The notes under the pieces: generated by a model
Databases searched by the model: none
What the model was told of the DNA's origin: nothing
The model's input: only the letters and a program-made list of their open reading frames with translations
Program-made: the position numbers and the translations under genes
NCBI RefSeq assembly: GCF_009832745.1
Contig: NZ_VRMJ01000005.1
Span: forward strand, 1 to 64,000
Origin: Polaribacter septentrionalilitoris
GTDB lineage: Bacteria; Bacteroidota; Bacteroidia; Flavobacteriales; Flavobacteriaceae
Reading direction: 5' to 3'
Length of the DNA stretch: 64,000 bases
In this document: positions 8,609 through 18,053 of the stretch, piece by piece
How positions within the stretch are numbered: the first letter of the stretch is position 1
Layout of the letters: each line of letters begins with the position of its first letter

Positions 8609-9982
8609 TTATTTGTTTGAAGTACCAATATAATTTTGAACGGTTCTAAACCCAATGTAACTTCTAGCGGTGTCTGCATATTCATAATCTCTAGAACCTA
8701 CTTCTAAAAAGTATGCTACATCTTTCCAAGAACCACCTCTTATTATTTTTCTTTTATTTTTTCTATCTTCTACGTTTGGGTTCATTGTTGCTGCCATATA
8801 GTAAGAAGATGTATTATAAGCAGTGTTTGTCCATTCAGAAACGTTACCAGACATATTATACAAACCATAATCATTTGCATTAAAAGATTTTGCTTCCATG
8901 GTATACAAAGCTCCATCTACAGCATAATTTCCACGAACTGGTTTAAAGTTAGCTAGAAAACATCCTCTGTCACTTGTAGTACTTCCAGTACCCCAGGGAT
9001 AAGTAGCAAATTCTAAGCCTCCACGTGCAGCATATTCCCACTCAGCTTCAGTTGGCAATCTAAAATCTGGAACAGACGTTGCGTTCTTTTTACTTCTTAA
9101 ATAATCGTTTTTCTTTTTGGTTCTCCAATTACAAAATGCATTAGCTTGTCCCCAAGTTACTCCAACTACGGGATAATCTCCATAAGATTGATGATAAAAA
9201 TAATCTTGATGCATTGGGTCGTTATACGAATAATTAAAATCTTTAACCCAGACAGTAGTATCAGGATAAATGTTTAAAACTTCGGTTTTTACAAAATCTT
9301 TTCTATTTCCTCCTTGTCTTGCTGCATTATCTCTATCAAACCAAGAATATCTATACTTTAAGAATTTTGTATTGAAGGTTCTAACTCCATCAACAGCTTC
9401 TTCTCTTGGAATAAAAAGTGAGTCCATCACCTCTACATAATCGATATCTGGAAACTCATCTTTTTCCCAAATAATTTCTGGTTCCCAATTTAATGGTTTT
9501 ATAGAATCTAACCCATCTCCCAAACTCCAATAGTTTTCATACATGTATTTTTGATATGCTGTTGCTTCTGTTGTATCTGCAACTGCAAATGCATATTCAT
9601 GAATTCCTCCAGACAGAGGTGTTCCATCAGGATTAGCTGTCCCAGACATTTCAGCAAACTCTTGTTGATACCCTAATCTGGTTCTTACAATAGAATCTCT
9701 TACCCAAAAAACAAACTCTTTGTATTCATTATTTGTTACTTCAGTTTCATCCATATAATATGGTCTTACTGTTACAGTTTTTGTAGGTGAACTCATTGTA
9801 CCAATCAAATCTTGATCTTGTTTACCCATTGTAAATGAGCCTCCAGGAATTAAGGCCATACCAAAAGGTTTTTCAGAAAACCATTTTTTCTTAGACTTTA
9901 CTCCTACTAATTCTCCTCTATCATTAGAGCCACAACTGTAAAAAACTGCTATTAAAAGTGCAAATATTGCTGCTTTTTTCAT
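8609..9982 (-). CDS. gldK: GldK, type IX secretion ring lipoprotein
   Basis: A 457-residue lipoprotein (FYSC, Cys17) with a formylglycine-generating-enzyme/sulfatase-modifying fold: GGSFTMGK near the start, DETEVTNNEYKEF, RLPTEAEWEYAARGG, NVSEWTNTAYN and the terminal IIRGGSWKD/IGFRTVQ motifs. GldK/PorK forms, with GldN, the periplasmic ring tethered to the outer membrane in type IX secretion. It is the first gene of gldK-L-M-N. The 106-nt upstream region should carry the operon promoter, but I see no perfect TAnnTTTGC box there. Confidence 0.95.
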   Translation of the reverse strand: MKKAAIFALLIAVFYSCGSNDRGELVGVKSKKKWFSEKPFGMALIPGGSFTMGKQDQDLIGTMSSPTKTVTVRPYYMDETEVTNNEYKEFVFWVRDSIVRTRLGYQQEFAEMSGTANPDGTPLSGGIHEYAFAVADTTEATAYQKYMYENYWSLGDGLDSIKPLNWEPEIIWEKDEFPDIDYVEVMDSLFIPREEAVDGVRTFNTKFLKYRYSWFDRDNAARQGGNRKDFVKTEVLNIYPDTTVWVKDFNYSYNDPMHQDYFYHQSYGDYPVVGVTWGQANAFCNWRTKKKNDYLRSKKNATSVPDFRLPTEAEWEYAARGGLEFATYPWGTGSTTSDRGCFLANFKPVRGNYAVDGALYTMEAKSFNANDYGLYNMSGNVSEWTNTAYNTSSYYMAATMNPNVEDRKNKRKIIRGGSWKDVAYFLEVGSRDYEYADTARSYIGFRTVQNYIGTSNK

Positions 9983-10088
9983 ATTCTAATATATCTTTAC
10001 TAAAAAGTTCGTAAACCTATTATTTTTTTTGCTAAAATACAATGTTGATAATGCATTTTAACGTTATGTTTTTTGATTATTCTGTATC

Positions 10089-11249
10089 TTACACTAATTT
10101 TCTCATCGCTTTATACCATTTTTCTGGTATAATTTGATTTGTAGCCTCAGTGTAATCTCTATATGTACATGGTATTAACGCATGTCTTTTGTATTTATTA
10201 TCTGATAAAATATTTATCTCCATCCACCATCTTCCAGATTTATTACTTTTGTAAAATACTAAGGGATCATCGTTTTCTAAAAGAACCGTAAACTTCTGAT
10301 AGTTTTCTCTACCTGAAAACGGATAATCTTTAACACGATAATTTACTCCTTCTATAAAATACCATATCATTTGAGCAACTAAATTTGCAGTTTGGTGGTT
10401 GTTATCGTACTTAGAATTGTATTCATAAATCCCAAAAGATGATACTTTATCACTTAAACCAGCATACCTTGATATAGCGCAAATTTCTTCTCCATAAAAA
10501 CCATTAGGTGAGGCATTATTATTTGCAGGAGCTTCACTTTGTCTTACAGAACCTAAATCTATAGAAACAATATCTGCATTTCTAAAAGCGGGTTCTATAT
10601 TTTCTAATTCTTTTGCCTTTCCTAATCTGTATGCATCAAAATTCAAACTTTCTAATAATGCTATTTCTTCTTGAGAGTTAAAATAGGTCTGATAGCCTAC
10701 GTTACAATAATTAAATAGATTATTTGGTTCTTGCATTATAATTTTACTCAAATAGGATTGAGACGTTAACTCATCATCTAAATTACCAATATCAAAACGG
10801 CTATCAACAGCAGTAATATTAACAGTTTGCTCTAAAACGTCATAAGCTCTGTAATTGATATAGGTAATGTCTTGACCTCCACCTATTATTATTGGTATAA
10901 TATTAGTTTTAAGTAAGTCTGTAATTATTTCTTGAACGGCAAAATAAGTGTCTTTAACAGAGTTTCCTTTTAAAACATTACCTAAATCAGCAATTTCTGT
11001 CTCCCAGTTTCCTGGAAATAATTGGTATAGTTTTCTTCTAATAAATTCAAGTTGATCACCGCAACCAAAATTATTTTCAGAATTTCTATCTTCTTGAACT
11101 CCAAAAATGGCAATTTTTACATTTTGTAAGTCAGGAAAACCTTCTTGAGATGAGTGAAACCGAATTTTTTTTCCTAGGCATAAGGAGGACTGCAACACTA
11201 AATGTGCCACAACCGAATCTTTTATAGGGGTTAAAAAATCTTGGTTCAT
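10089..11249 (-). CDS. Arginase-fold protein with degraded metal site (formimidoylglutamase-like)
   Basis: A 386-residue member of the arginase/agmatinase/formimidoylglutamase family. Family hallmarks can be aligned but are altered: GGGQD (Gln126 where a metal-binding His is expected), VDSRFD (Asp149, Arg151 instead of His, Asp153) and SIDLGS (Asp231, Gly233 instead of Asp). Three of six canonical Mn ligands are therefore missing, so hydrolase activity is doubtful. I start it at ATG 11249; the frame extends one codon to a TTG at 11252. It lies 39 nt downstream of topA and 106 nt upstream of gldK, an arrangement I recall from other Bacteroidota. It is often annotated as formimidoylglutamase, which should not be taken literally. 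Confidence 0.8.
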   Translation of the reverse strand: MNQDFLTPIKDSVVAHLVLQSSLCLGKKIRFHSSQEGFPDLQNVKIAIFGVQEDRNSENNFGCGDQLEFIRRKLYQLFPGNWETEIADLGNVLKGNSVKDTYFAVQEIITDLLKTNIIPIIIGGGQDITYINYRAYDVLEQTVNITAVDSRFDIGNLDDELTSQSYLSKIIMQEPNNLFNYCNVGYQTYFNSQEEIALLESLNFDAYRLGKAKELENIEPAFRNADIVSIDLGSVRQSEAPANNNASPNGFYGEEICAISRYAGLSDKVSSFGIYEYNSKYDNNHQTANLVAQMIWYFIEGVNYRVKDYPFSGRENYQKFTVLLENDDPLVFYKSNKSGRWWMEINILSDNKYKRHALIPCTYRDYTEATNQIIPEKWYKAMRKLV

Positions 11250-11287
11250 CAATTTTTTTTAAAAAACATATGCAATATAGGAAATAC

Positions 11288-13786
11288 TTATTTCTTTTTA
11301 GTAGTTTTTTTTGCTGTTGTTTTTCTTTTGGTAGTTTTTTTCTTTGGTGTTTTAGCTTCAATCATTTTAACAGCTTCTTCTTTCTTCAGTTTTTCAATTT
11401 TAGTAGTTTTTGGCAACTCTACCTTAATCTTACCTTTTATAACATTAAATCTTCCCCACCTTGCTTTTTCAACCTTAATTCCAACATCTTCCCAATTATG
11501 GATAACCTTATCAATTTCTTTTTGTTTCTTTTCTTCAATTAAAGTAACAATATCATCATCCGAAAGATTATCAAAATCATATTTCTTATTCACGTTGATA
11601 AACATTCCATTCCATTTTAAGAAAGGCCCAAAACGTCCAACTCCTTTTTGAACTGGTAAATCTTCATAATGATAAATTGGAGCGTCTGCTTTTTGCTTTG
11701 CTACAATTAGCTCTTCTGCTCTTGGCAAATCTACCTCCATAGGGTTTTCTCCTTTATCAAGAGAAACATACATCTTACCAAATTTCACATAAGGTCCAAA
11801 ACGTCCATTAGAAACAATAACTTCTTCACCTTCATAAGTCCCTAAGGTCTTAGGTAGTAAAAATAACTCTAAAGCTTCTTCTAATGTAATTGTTCCTAAA
11901 TGCTGATCTTTATTTAAACTTGCAAACTGCTTTTCTTCATCTTCTGGTGCACCAATTTGTGCAATTGGTCCGAATTTACCTAAACGAACCAAAACAGTTT
12001 TTCCACTTTGTGGGTGTTTTCCTAAAATACGCTCTCCACTTTCTCTTTCTGCATTTTCTTTTACATCTTCAACATTATCATGAAATTTGGTGTAGAAACT
12101 TTTAATCATTTCTGTCCAGTTTTCATCACCTTCAGAAATATCATCAAAAGAATTTTCAACTTTGGCAGTAAACCCAAAATCTAGAATGTTAGAAAAGTTT
12201 GCCACCAAAAAGTCGTTTACAATATTTCCAATATCTGTAGGAACTAACTTGTTTTTATCAGAACCTGTTTTTTCTGTTAGAGATTTACTTTTTACTGAAC
12301 CGTCTACTAAAATTAATTGTTCATATTTACGCTCAACACCTTCATTTTGTCCTTTTTCAATATATCCTCTTCTTTGAACTGTAGAAATTGTTGGTGCATA
12401 AGTTGATGGTCTTCCTATACCTAATTCTTCTAATTGTTTTACCAAAGAAGCCTCTGTAAAACGATAAGGCGGACTCGTAAAACGCTGTGTAGCATTAATA
12501 AAACTATAATCTAATTGATCATTTACTTTTAAGTTAGGCAACATTCCTGCTTGTTCTTCTTCTTCATTATCAGTTCCTTCTAAATATACTTTTAAGAAAC
12601 CTTCAAACTTTATCATTTCTCCATTGGCAGTAAATATTTTATCGTTTTTAGAATTTTCAATCTTTACGTTAGTTCTTTCAAGTTGCGCATCACTCATTTG
12701 AGATGCTAATGTTCTTTTCCAAATTAAATCATACAACCTATTCTGATCATATTCTGATGAAATAGAATGCATTTTCATATTTGTAGGACGAATCGCTTCG
12801 TGAGCTTCTTGAGCTCCTTTTGCTTTCGATTTAAAAACACGTTGTTTACTGTATTCTTTTCCGTAATAATTTACAATTTCTTCTTCAGCTTCATTTCTTG
12901 CATCTACAGATAAATTTACACTATCTGTTCTCATATATGTGATTAACCCTGCTTCATACAAACGTTGTGCAACTTGCATGGTTTTCCCTACTGGAAATCC
13001 TAATTTACGAGATGCTTCTTGTTGTAGTGTAGATGTTGTAAATGGTGCTGCTGGTGATTTTTTTGCTGGTTTTTTTGTTAAATCAGCTATTGAAAAATCA
13101 GCATTTGCACAAGATTTTAAGAAATCTTCTGCTGCAGTTTTAGAATCAAAATTTTTAGGTATGGTTGCTTTAAATTTTTTACCTTCATTATTTTTAAATT
13201 CTGCAACAACCTTATAATGTGTCTCTGCCTTAAATTCTAAAATACTTCTTTCTCTTTCTACAATTAATCGCACAGCTACAGATTGCACTCTACCTGCAGA
13301 TAAACCTCCTTTAACTTTACGCCATAATACAGGTGATAACTCATACCCCACTAATCTATCCAAAACTCTACGTGCTTGTTGCGCATTGACCATATCATAG
13401 TCGATATCTCTAGGGTTTTCAACTGCTTTTAAGATGGCTTTCTTAGTAATTTCGTGAAAAACAATACGTTTTGTATTTTCATCTTTTAAGCCTAATTGCT
13501 CTTTTAAATGCCATGCAATAGCTTCTCCTTCTCGGTCTTCATCACTTGCCAACCAAACAGTTTCTGCTTTCTTTGCTAAAGACTTTAATTTCTTAACAAC
13601 AGGTTTTTTATCATCAGAAATAATGTATTTTGGACTAAAATCTCCTTCAACATCAATCCCTAACTCTTTGGATGGTAAGTCTGCAATATGCCCATAACTC
13701 GATTCTACTTGAAACTCTTTTCCAAGAAATTTTTCGATGGTTTTTGCTTTTGCTGGTGACTCAACTATTACTAAATTCTTTGCCAT
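11288..13786 (-). CDS. topA: DNA topoisomerase I
   Basis: An 832-residue type IA topoisomerase that relaxes negative supercoils. The TOPRIM domain is at the start (VIVESPAKAKTIEKFLG; later SDEDREGEAIAWHL), and the catalytic tyrosine lies in GLITYMRTDSVNLS (near residue 290). The C-terminal part consists of repeated GRFGPYVKFG-type modules without the Cys4 zinc ribbons found in the E. coli enzyme; only one Cys is present in the whole protein. The tail is a Lys/Thr-rich tract of about 30 residues, probably for DNA binding. On the minus strand a TACTTTTGC promoter box lies at 13837-13845. Confidence 0.95.
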   Translation of the reverse strand: MAKNLVIVESPAKAKTIEKFLGKEFQVESSYGHIADLPSKELGIDVEGDFSPKYIISDDKKPVVKKLKSLAKKAETVWLASDEDREGEAIAWHLKEQLGLKDENTKRIVFHEITKKAILKAVENPRDIDYDMVNAQQARRVLDRLVGYELSPVLWRKVKGGLSAGRVQSVAVRLIVERERSILEFKAETHYKVVAEFKNNEGKKFKATIPKNFDSKTAAEDFLKSCANADFSIADLTKKPAKKSPAAPFTTSTLQQEASRKLGFPVGKTMQVAQRLYEAGLITYMRTDSVNLSVDARNEAEEEIVNYYGKEYSKQRVFKSKAKGAQEAHEAIRPTNMKMHSISSEYDQNRLYDLIWKRTLASQMSDAQLERTNVKIENSKNDKIFTANGEMIKFEGFLKVYLEGTDNEEEEQAGMLPNLKVNDQLDYSFINATQRFTSPPYRFTEASLVKQLEELGIGRPSTYAPTISTVQRRGYIEKGQNEGVERKYEQLILVDGSVKSKSLTEKTGSDKNKLVPTDIGNIVNDFLVANFSNILDFGFTAKVENSFDDISEGDENWTEMIKSFYTKFHDNVEDVKENAERESGERILGKHPQSGKTVLVRLGKFGPIAQIGAPEDEEKQFASLNKDQHLGTITLEEALELFLLPKTLGTYEGEEVIVSNGRFGPYVKFGKMYVSLDKGENPMEVDLPRAEELIVAKQKADAPIYHYEDLPVQKGVGRFGPFLKWNGMFINVNKKYDFDNLSDDDIVTLIEEKKQKEIDKVIHNWEDVGIKVEKARWGRFNVIKGKIKVELPKTTKIEKLKKEEAVKMIEAKTPKKKTTKRKTTAKKTTKKK

Positions 13787-13836
13787 TTATCTTCTTTTAT
13801 CACTGAAAACGCCCTAAATCCGTATGATTTGGGACT

Positions 13837-13845
13837 GCAAAAGTA
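13837..13845 (-). promoter_or_regulatory. topA -7 promoter box
   Basis: Read on the minus strand, TACTTTTGC lies 51 nt before the topA start and matches the Bacteroidota -7 element. No TTG is seen at the proper distance upstream, so only half of the promoter is supported. Confidence 0.45.
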
Positions 13846-13927
13846 GTTAGTTTTTTGGTAAAAAAAATTATTTCTTCAAATTTCAATCAATTATTAACAG
13901 AATTACAACATTATTTTTTCTGCCAAT

Positions 13928-13962
13928 TTGTCATAAAAATACAATTTTGGTTGTATCTTTGC
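13928..13962 (+). promoter_or_regulatory. miaB promoter
   Basis: TTG (13928-13930), 23 nt, then TATCTTTGC (13954-13962) gives a two-part Bacteroidota sigma-ABfr-type promoter. The predicted start of transcription is near 13968, leaving about 20 nt of leader before the miaB ATG at 13988. Confidence 0.65.
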
Positions 13963-13987
13963 CCACCTTCTAATGATAAATTGAAAG

Positions 13988-15442
13988 ATGGAACACGTAG
14001 AAAAAATTATCGACGAAAAAATACAAGGAAAAGCACTTGTAACCGAAAATAAAAAAGAAAATACTAAGAAATTATTCATTGAAAGTTACGGCTGTCAAAT
14101 GAATATGAATGATAGTGAAATTGTTGCTGCTATTTTAGACAAAGAAGGTTACAATACTACTCAGATTTTAGAAGAAGCTGATTTGGTTTTGGTAAATACT
14201 TGTTCTATTCGTGAAAAAGCAGAAACTACAGTTAGAAAAAGATTACAGAAATACAATGCTGTAAAACAGGTTAATAAAAAAATGAAAGTAGGCGTTTTAG
14301 GTTGTATGGCTGAACGCTTAAAAGAGAAGTTTTTAGAAGAAGAAAAAATTGTTGACTTAGTTGTTGGACCTGATGCCTACAAAGATTTACCAAATTTATT
14401 AGATGAAGTTAGCGAAGGTAGAGATGCTGTAAATGTAATTTTATCTAAAGAGGAAACGTATGGAGATATTTCTCCTGTTCGTTTAAATTCTAATGGCGTT
14501 TCTGCATTTGTATCCATTACTAGAGGTTGTGATAATATGTGTACTTTTTGCGTGGTTCCTTTTACACGTGGACGTGAGCGAAGTCGTGATCCAAAAAGTA
14601 TACTCGAAGAAGTTCGTCAAATGGTTGACAAAAACTTCAAAGAGATTACTTTATTAGGACAAAATGTTGATAGCTATCTATGGTATGGTGGAGGTTTGAA
14701 AAAAGATTTCAAAAAGGCATCAGAAATGGCACAAGCCACAGCAGTTGATTTTGCGCAGCTATTAGATATGTGTGCTACTGAATTTCCGAAAACTCGTTTC
14801 AGATTTTCTACTTCTAATCCTCAGGACATGAGTTTGGATGTAATTCATACCATGGCAAAACATAAAAATATTTGTAAATACATTCATTTACCTGTTCAAA
14901 GTGGAAGTAACGCAATGCTAAAAGCCATGAACAGACAACACACTCGTGAAGAGTATATGGAATTAGTGGATAATATTTATAAAATCATTCCAGAAATGGC
15001 TTTAAGTCAAGATATGATTGTTGGTTTTTGTGGTGAAACAGAACAAGATCATCAAGACACATTAGATTTAATGGAATATGTAAAATATGACTTTGGATTT
15101 ATGTTTGCATATTCTGAAAGACCAGGAACCCTAGCTGGAAAAAAAATGGATGATGATGTTCCTGCTGATGTAAAAAAACGTCGTTTAACAGAAGTTATCA
15201 ACTTACAACAAAAGCACGCATTATATAGAACTCAGCAGCATTTAGGGAAAGTCGAAGAGGTTTTAATTGAAGGAACTTCTAAGAAAGACCCAAATCAATG
15301 GAAAGGAAGAAACACACAAAACACCGTTATTGTTTTTCCTAAAGAACATTATAAATTAGGTGATTTTGTGAATGTGAAAGTTGAAGATTGTACTTCTGCC
15401 ACTTTAATTGGAATTGCAGTGGGGTATTCTGAAAATAATTAA
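13988..15442 (+). CDS. miaB: tRNA-2-methylthio-N6-dimethylallyladenosine synthase
   Basis: A 484-residue radical-SAM methylthiotransferase that converts i6A37 to ms2i6A37 in tRNA. The N-terminal domain carries the three auxiliary-cluster cysteines (ESYGCQMN, NTCSIREK, LGCMAERL), and the radical-SAM centre is CDNMCTFC followed by RGRERSR. A C-terminal TRAM domain (about 415-480) is present. The N-terminus has about 27 extra, charged residues before the conserved KKLFIESYGC start; ATG 13988 is 20 nt downstream of the predicted transcription start. It is followed by the sigma-54 activator gene after 87 nt. Confidence 0.95.
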   Translation: MEHVEKIIDEKIQGKALVTENKKENTKKLFIESYGCQMNMNDSEIVAAILDKEGYNTTQILEEADLVLVNTCSIREKAETTVRKRLQKYNAVKQVNKKMKVGVLGCMAERLKEKFLEEEKIVDLVVGPDAYKDLPNLLDEVSEGRDAVNVILSKEETYGDISPVRLNSNGVSAFVSITRGCDNMCTFCVVPFTRGRERSRDPKSILEEVRQMVDKNFKEITLLGQNVDSYLWYGGGLKKDFKKASEMAQATAVDFAQLLDMCATEFPKTRFRFSTSNPQDMSLDVIHTMAKHKNICKYIHLPVQSGSNAMLKAMNRQHTREEYMELVDNIYKIIPEMALSQDMIVGFCGETEQDHQDTLDLMEYVKYDFGFMFAYSERPGTLAGKKMDDDVPADVKKRRLTEVINLQQKHALYRTQQHLGKVEEVLIEGTSKKDPNQWKGRNTQNTVIVFPKEHYKLGDFVNVKVEDCTSATLIGIAVGYSENN

Positions 15443-15529
15443 AACTGTTAAAAAAGTTAGAAAGTGGAAAGTAGAAAGTTTAAAAGCAACTTAAGAACTT
15501 TTAACCCCTTTAACTTTAAAACTATATAA

Positions 15530-16756
15530 ATGGAAAACATACAAGCAATAAAACAACGTTTTGGAATTATCGGTAACGATATTCACCTAAATCGTGCTTT
15601 AGAAAAAGCGGTAAGAGTTGCTCCTACTGATATTTCTGTTTTGGTAACTGGAGAAAGTGGTGTTGGTAAAGAAAATATTCCTAAAATTATTCATTCTTTA
15701 TCACATAGAAAACACGCAAAATATATTGCTGTAAACTGTGGTGCAATTCCAGAAGGAACTATAGATAGTGAGCTATTTGGTCATGAAAAAGGCGCGTTTA
15801 CAGGTGCTACTCAAGACAGAAAAGGGTATTTTGAAGTTGCAGATGGTGGAACCATTTTTTTAGATGAAGTTGGAGAATTACCACTAACCACCCAAGTACG
15901 TTTGTTGCGTGTTTTAGAAAATGGTGAGTTTATTAAAGTAGGTTCATCTAAAGTATTAAAAACCAACGTTAGAATAGTTGCTGCTACTAATGTAAATATG
16001 CGCAGTGCTATTGAAAAAGAAAAATTTAGAGAAGATTTATACTACAGATTAAGTACCGTTGAAATTCACTTACCTCCATTAAGAGATCGTAATGAAGATA
16101 TTCACTTGTTGTTCAGAAAATTTGCAGCAGATTTTGCTCAGAAATACAGAATGCCAGCTGTTCGTTTAGATGAAACTGCTGTAAAAATATTGTTGAATTA
16201 TCGTTTCCCAGGAAATATTCGTCAGTTAAAAAACTTAGCTGAACAAATTTCTGTTATTGAAGAAGAAAGAACTATTTCTGGTATAAAATTAAAACAATAT
16301 TTACCTGATAATAATGGGAATTTACCTGCAGTAGTTGGTGGAAAAAAAGAAAATGATTTTTCTACAGAACGTGACATTATGTATAAGATTTTATTTGATA
16401 TGCGTAATGACATCAACGACTTGAAAAAGTTGACTTTAGATTTGATGAAAAGCGGAGATGTAGAGGAAGTTCAAGAAGAACATCATCAATTGATAGAAAA
16501 AATATACGGAGATCAAGATTCACAAAAAACAAGTATCGAAGTATTGAATATTCCTCAGAATTCATCACCTAAGGAAAAAGATTATGATTTTATTGAGACT
16601 ATCGAAGAAGACGAATCTTTATCTTTACAAGAGAAAGAAATAGAAATGATTAAAAAATCTTTAGAAAAAAACAACAATAAACGTAAATTGGCCGCTAAAG
16701 AATTAGGAATCTCTGAAAGAACCTTATATCGAAAAATTAAACAATACGACTTGTAA
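15530..16756 (+). CDS. Sigma-54-interacting transcriptional activator without a sensor domain
   Basis: A 408-residue bacterial enhancer-binding protein. The AAA+ domain occupies residues about 12-245, with Walker A GESGVGKE (41-48), the sigma-54-contacting GAFTGA loop (88-93) and Walker B GGTIFLDE (106-113). There is no N-terminal receiver, GAF or PAS domain. A poorly conserved acidic/Gln-rich linker (about 262-360) separates the ATPase from a Fis-type helix-turn-helix at the C-terminus (RKLAAKELGISERTLYRKI). It is cotranscribed with lptE (3-nt gap). Targets are not proven; a -24/-12 promoter at 37917 and a possible one before groES are candidates. Confidence 0.9.
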   Translation: MENIQAIKQRFGIIGNDIHLNRALEKAVRVAPTDISVLVTGESGVGKENIPKIIHSLSHRKHAKYIAVNCGAIPEGTIDSELFGHEKGAFTGATQDRKGYFEVADGGTIFLDEVGELPLTTQVRLLRVLENGEFIKVGSSKVLKTNVRIVAATNVNMRSAIEKEKFREDLYYRLSTVEIHLPPLRDRNEDIHLLFRKFAADFAQKYRMPAVRLDETAVKILLNYRFPGNIRQLKNLAEQISVIEEERTISGIKLKQYLPDNNGNLPAVVGGKKENDFSTERDIMYKILFDMRNDINDLKKLTLDLMKSGDVEEVQEEHHQLIEKIYGDQDSQKTSIEVLNIPQNSSPKEKDYDFIETIEEDESLSLQEKEIEMIKKSLEKNNNKRKLAAKELGISERTLYRKIKQYDL

Positions 16757-16759
16757 GCA

Positions 16760-17266
16760 ATGAAAAAATTAGCATTTATAATTCTATTTTCGATTAGTTC
16801 TCTTTTGTTTATTGCTTGTGGAGCTTATTCTTTTACTGGTGGAAGTACAGGTACTGCAAAAACCTTACAAGTTGATTTTTTCCCAAATCAAGCGCCTTTA
16901 GTAGAACCAAGTTTAAGTCAGCGATTTACGTTAGATTTACAAGATTTATTTACACGTCAGACAAATTTAACCCCTACAAAATCTAATGGTGATTTATACT
17001 TTAGTGGAGAAATTACAGATTACAGAATAACACCAATGAGTGCTTCTGCAAATCAGACTGCAGCGCAAAATAGGCTAACGATTACTGTAAATGTGAGGTA
17101 TGTCAACAAAACTGACGAGAAAAAAGATTTTGAAAAAAGTTTCTCTTTTTATTCTGATTTTGCCGCTAACGCACAACTTTCTGGTAGTATTCTAGAAACT
17201 GCTTTAGATGAAATATTAGAAAGAATTACTCAAGATATTTTTAACGCTTCAGTTGGAGAGTGGTAA
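16760..17266 (+). CDS. lptE: LptE family LPS-assembly lipoprotein
   Basis: A 168-residue lipoprotein (FIAC, Cys20) beginning with the GAYSFTGG segment typical of Bacteroidota LptE. LptE plugs the LptD barrel and helps insert lipopolysaccharide into the outer leaflet. The LSQRFTLDLQDLFTRQTNL helix and GDLYFSGEITDY strand match the family. It starts 3 nt after the activator gene and is followed closely by a TPR-like protein and secG, so it sits in a four-gene operon ending at the terminator near 18409. Confidence 0.88.
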   Translation: MKKLAFIILFSISSLLFIACGAYSFTGGSTGTAKTLQVDFFPNQAPLVEPSLSQRFTLDLQDLFTRQTNLTPTKSNGDLYFSGEITDYRITPMSASANQTAAQNRLTITVNVRYVNKTDEKKDFEKSFSFYSDFAANAQLSGSILETALDEILERITQDIFNASVGEW

Positions 17267-17294
17267 AAGAAATTGGAAGTTAAAAATTACAAAT

Positions 17295-18053
17295 TTGAAT
17301 AGAGATAAATTCATATCAATTTTAGAACAGAAACAAAATATTCAGCAATTAGAAACTGCTGAGTTAAAGTCTGTAATTGAAGAATTTCCATATTTTCAAA
17401 GCGCAAGAGCATTATATTTAAAAGGATTAAAAAATCAGGATAGTTTTAAATACAACAACGAGTTAAAACATACTGCAGCATACACTACAGATAGAACTGT
17501 TTTGTTTGATTTTATCACGTCTAATAATTTCAATCAAAAAGAAGATATTCATCAACAAATTTCTGAGAAAATATTAGAAGACAAATCTATTCCTTCGATT
17601 GAGAAAGAGATAGTTCTAGAAAAAACAATTAATCAAGAGAAAGAAGAAGTAAAACAAGAATTAGAGATTGGAAAACCCATTTCATTTTCATCTTCTGAAG
17701 GACATTCTTTTAACGAATGGCTACAACTCTCTGTAAAAAAACCAATAGTTAGAGAAGTCAAAAAGAAGGTAGAATCACCTTCTAAAAAAGAAGATTTAAT
17801 TGATAAGTTTATCGAAAATAACCCTAAAATAGAACCTCTAGCAAAGACCAAAAATATCTCTATTCCTGTTAAAGAAAACAAACAAGACGCCTCTTTAATG
17901 ACAGAGACTTTGGCAAAAGTATATTTAGAGCAAAAAAAATATGAAAGTGCGGTTCAAGCATATAGAATTTTAAGTTTGAAATATCCAGAAAAAAGTGGTT
18001 TCTTTGCAGACCAAATTAAAAGAGTACAAATTTTACAAAAAAATAAATCATGA
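17295..18053 (+). CDS. TPR-like protein of unknown function
   Basis: About 252 residues. There is no ATG near the N-terminus: candidates are TTG at 17295 (LNRDKFISIL) and TTG at 17253, which would overlap lptE by 14 nt. I favour 17295 because homologues I remember begin MNR-like just before this motif. The conserved part is FPYFQSARALYLKGLKNQ and TAAYTTDRTVLFDFI. The middle is charged and low in complexity, and the C-terminus (about 210-245) is one TPR hairpin (ETLAKVYLEQKKYESAVQAY). No signal peptide or membrane helix, so cytoplasmic. Its stop overlaps the secG start (ATGA). Confidence 0.75.
   Translation: MNRDKFISILEQKQNIQQLETAELKSVIEEFPYFQSARALYLKGLKNQDSFKYNNELKHTAAYTTDRTVLFDFITSNNFNQKEDIHQQISEKILEDKSIPSIEKEIVLEKTINQEKEEVKQELEIGKPISFSSSEGHSFNEWLQLSVKKPIVREVKKKVESPSKKEDLIDKFIENNPKIEPLAKTKNISIPVKENKQDASLMTETLAKVYLEQKKYESAVQAYRILSLKYPEKSGFFADQIKRVQILQKNKS

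Noticed and set aside
11241-11651. 136-residue plus-strand frame opposite the topA 3' end
   Set aside because: Phe/Val-rich composition is the antisense of the Lys/Thr-rich TopA tail.
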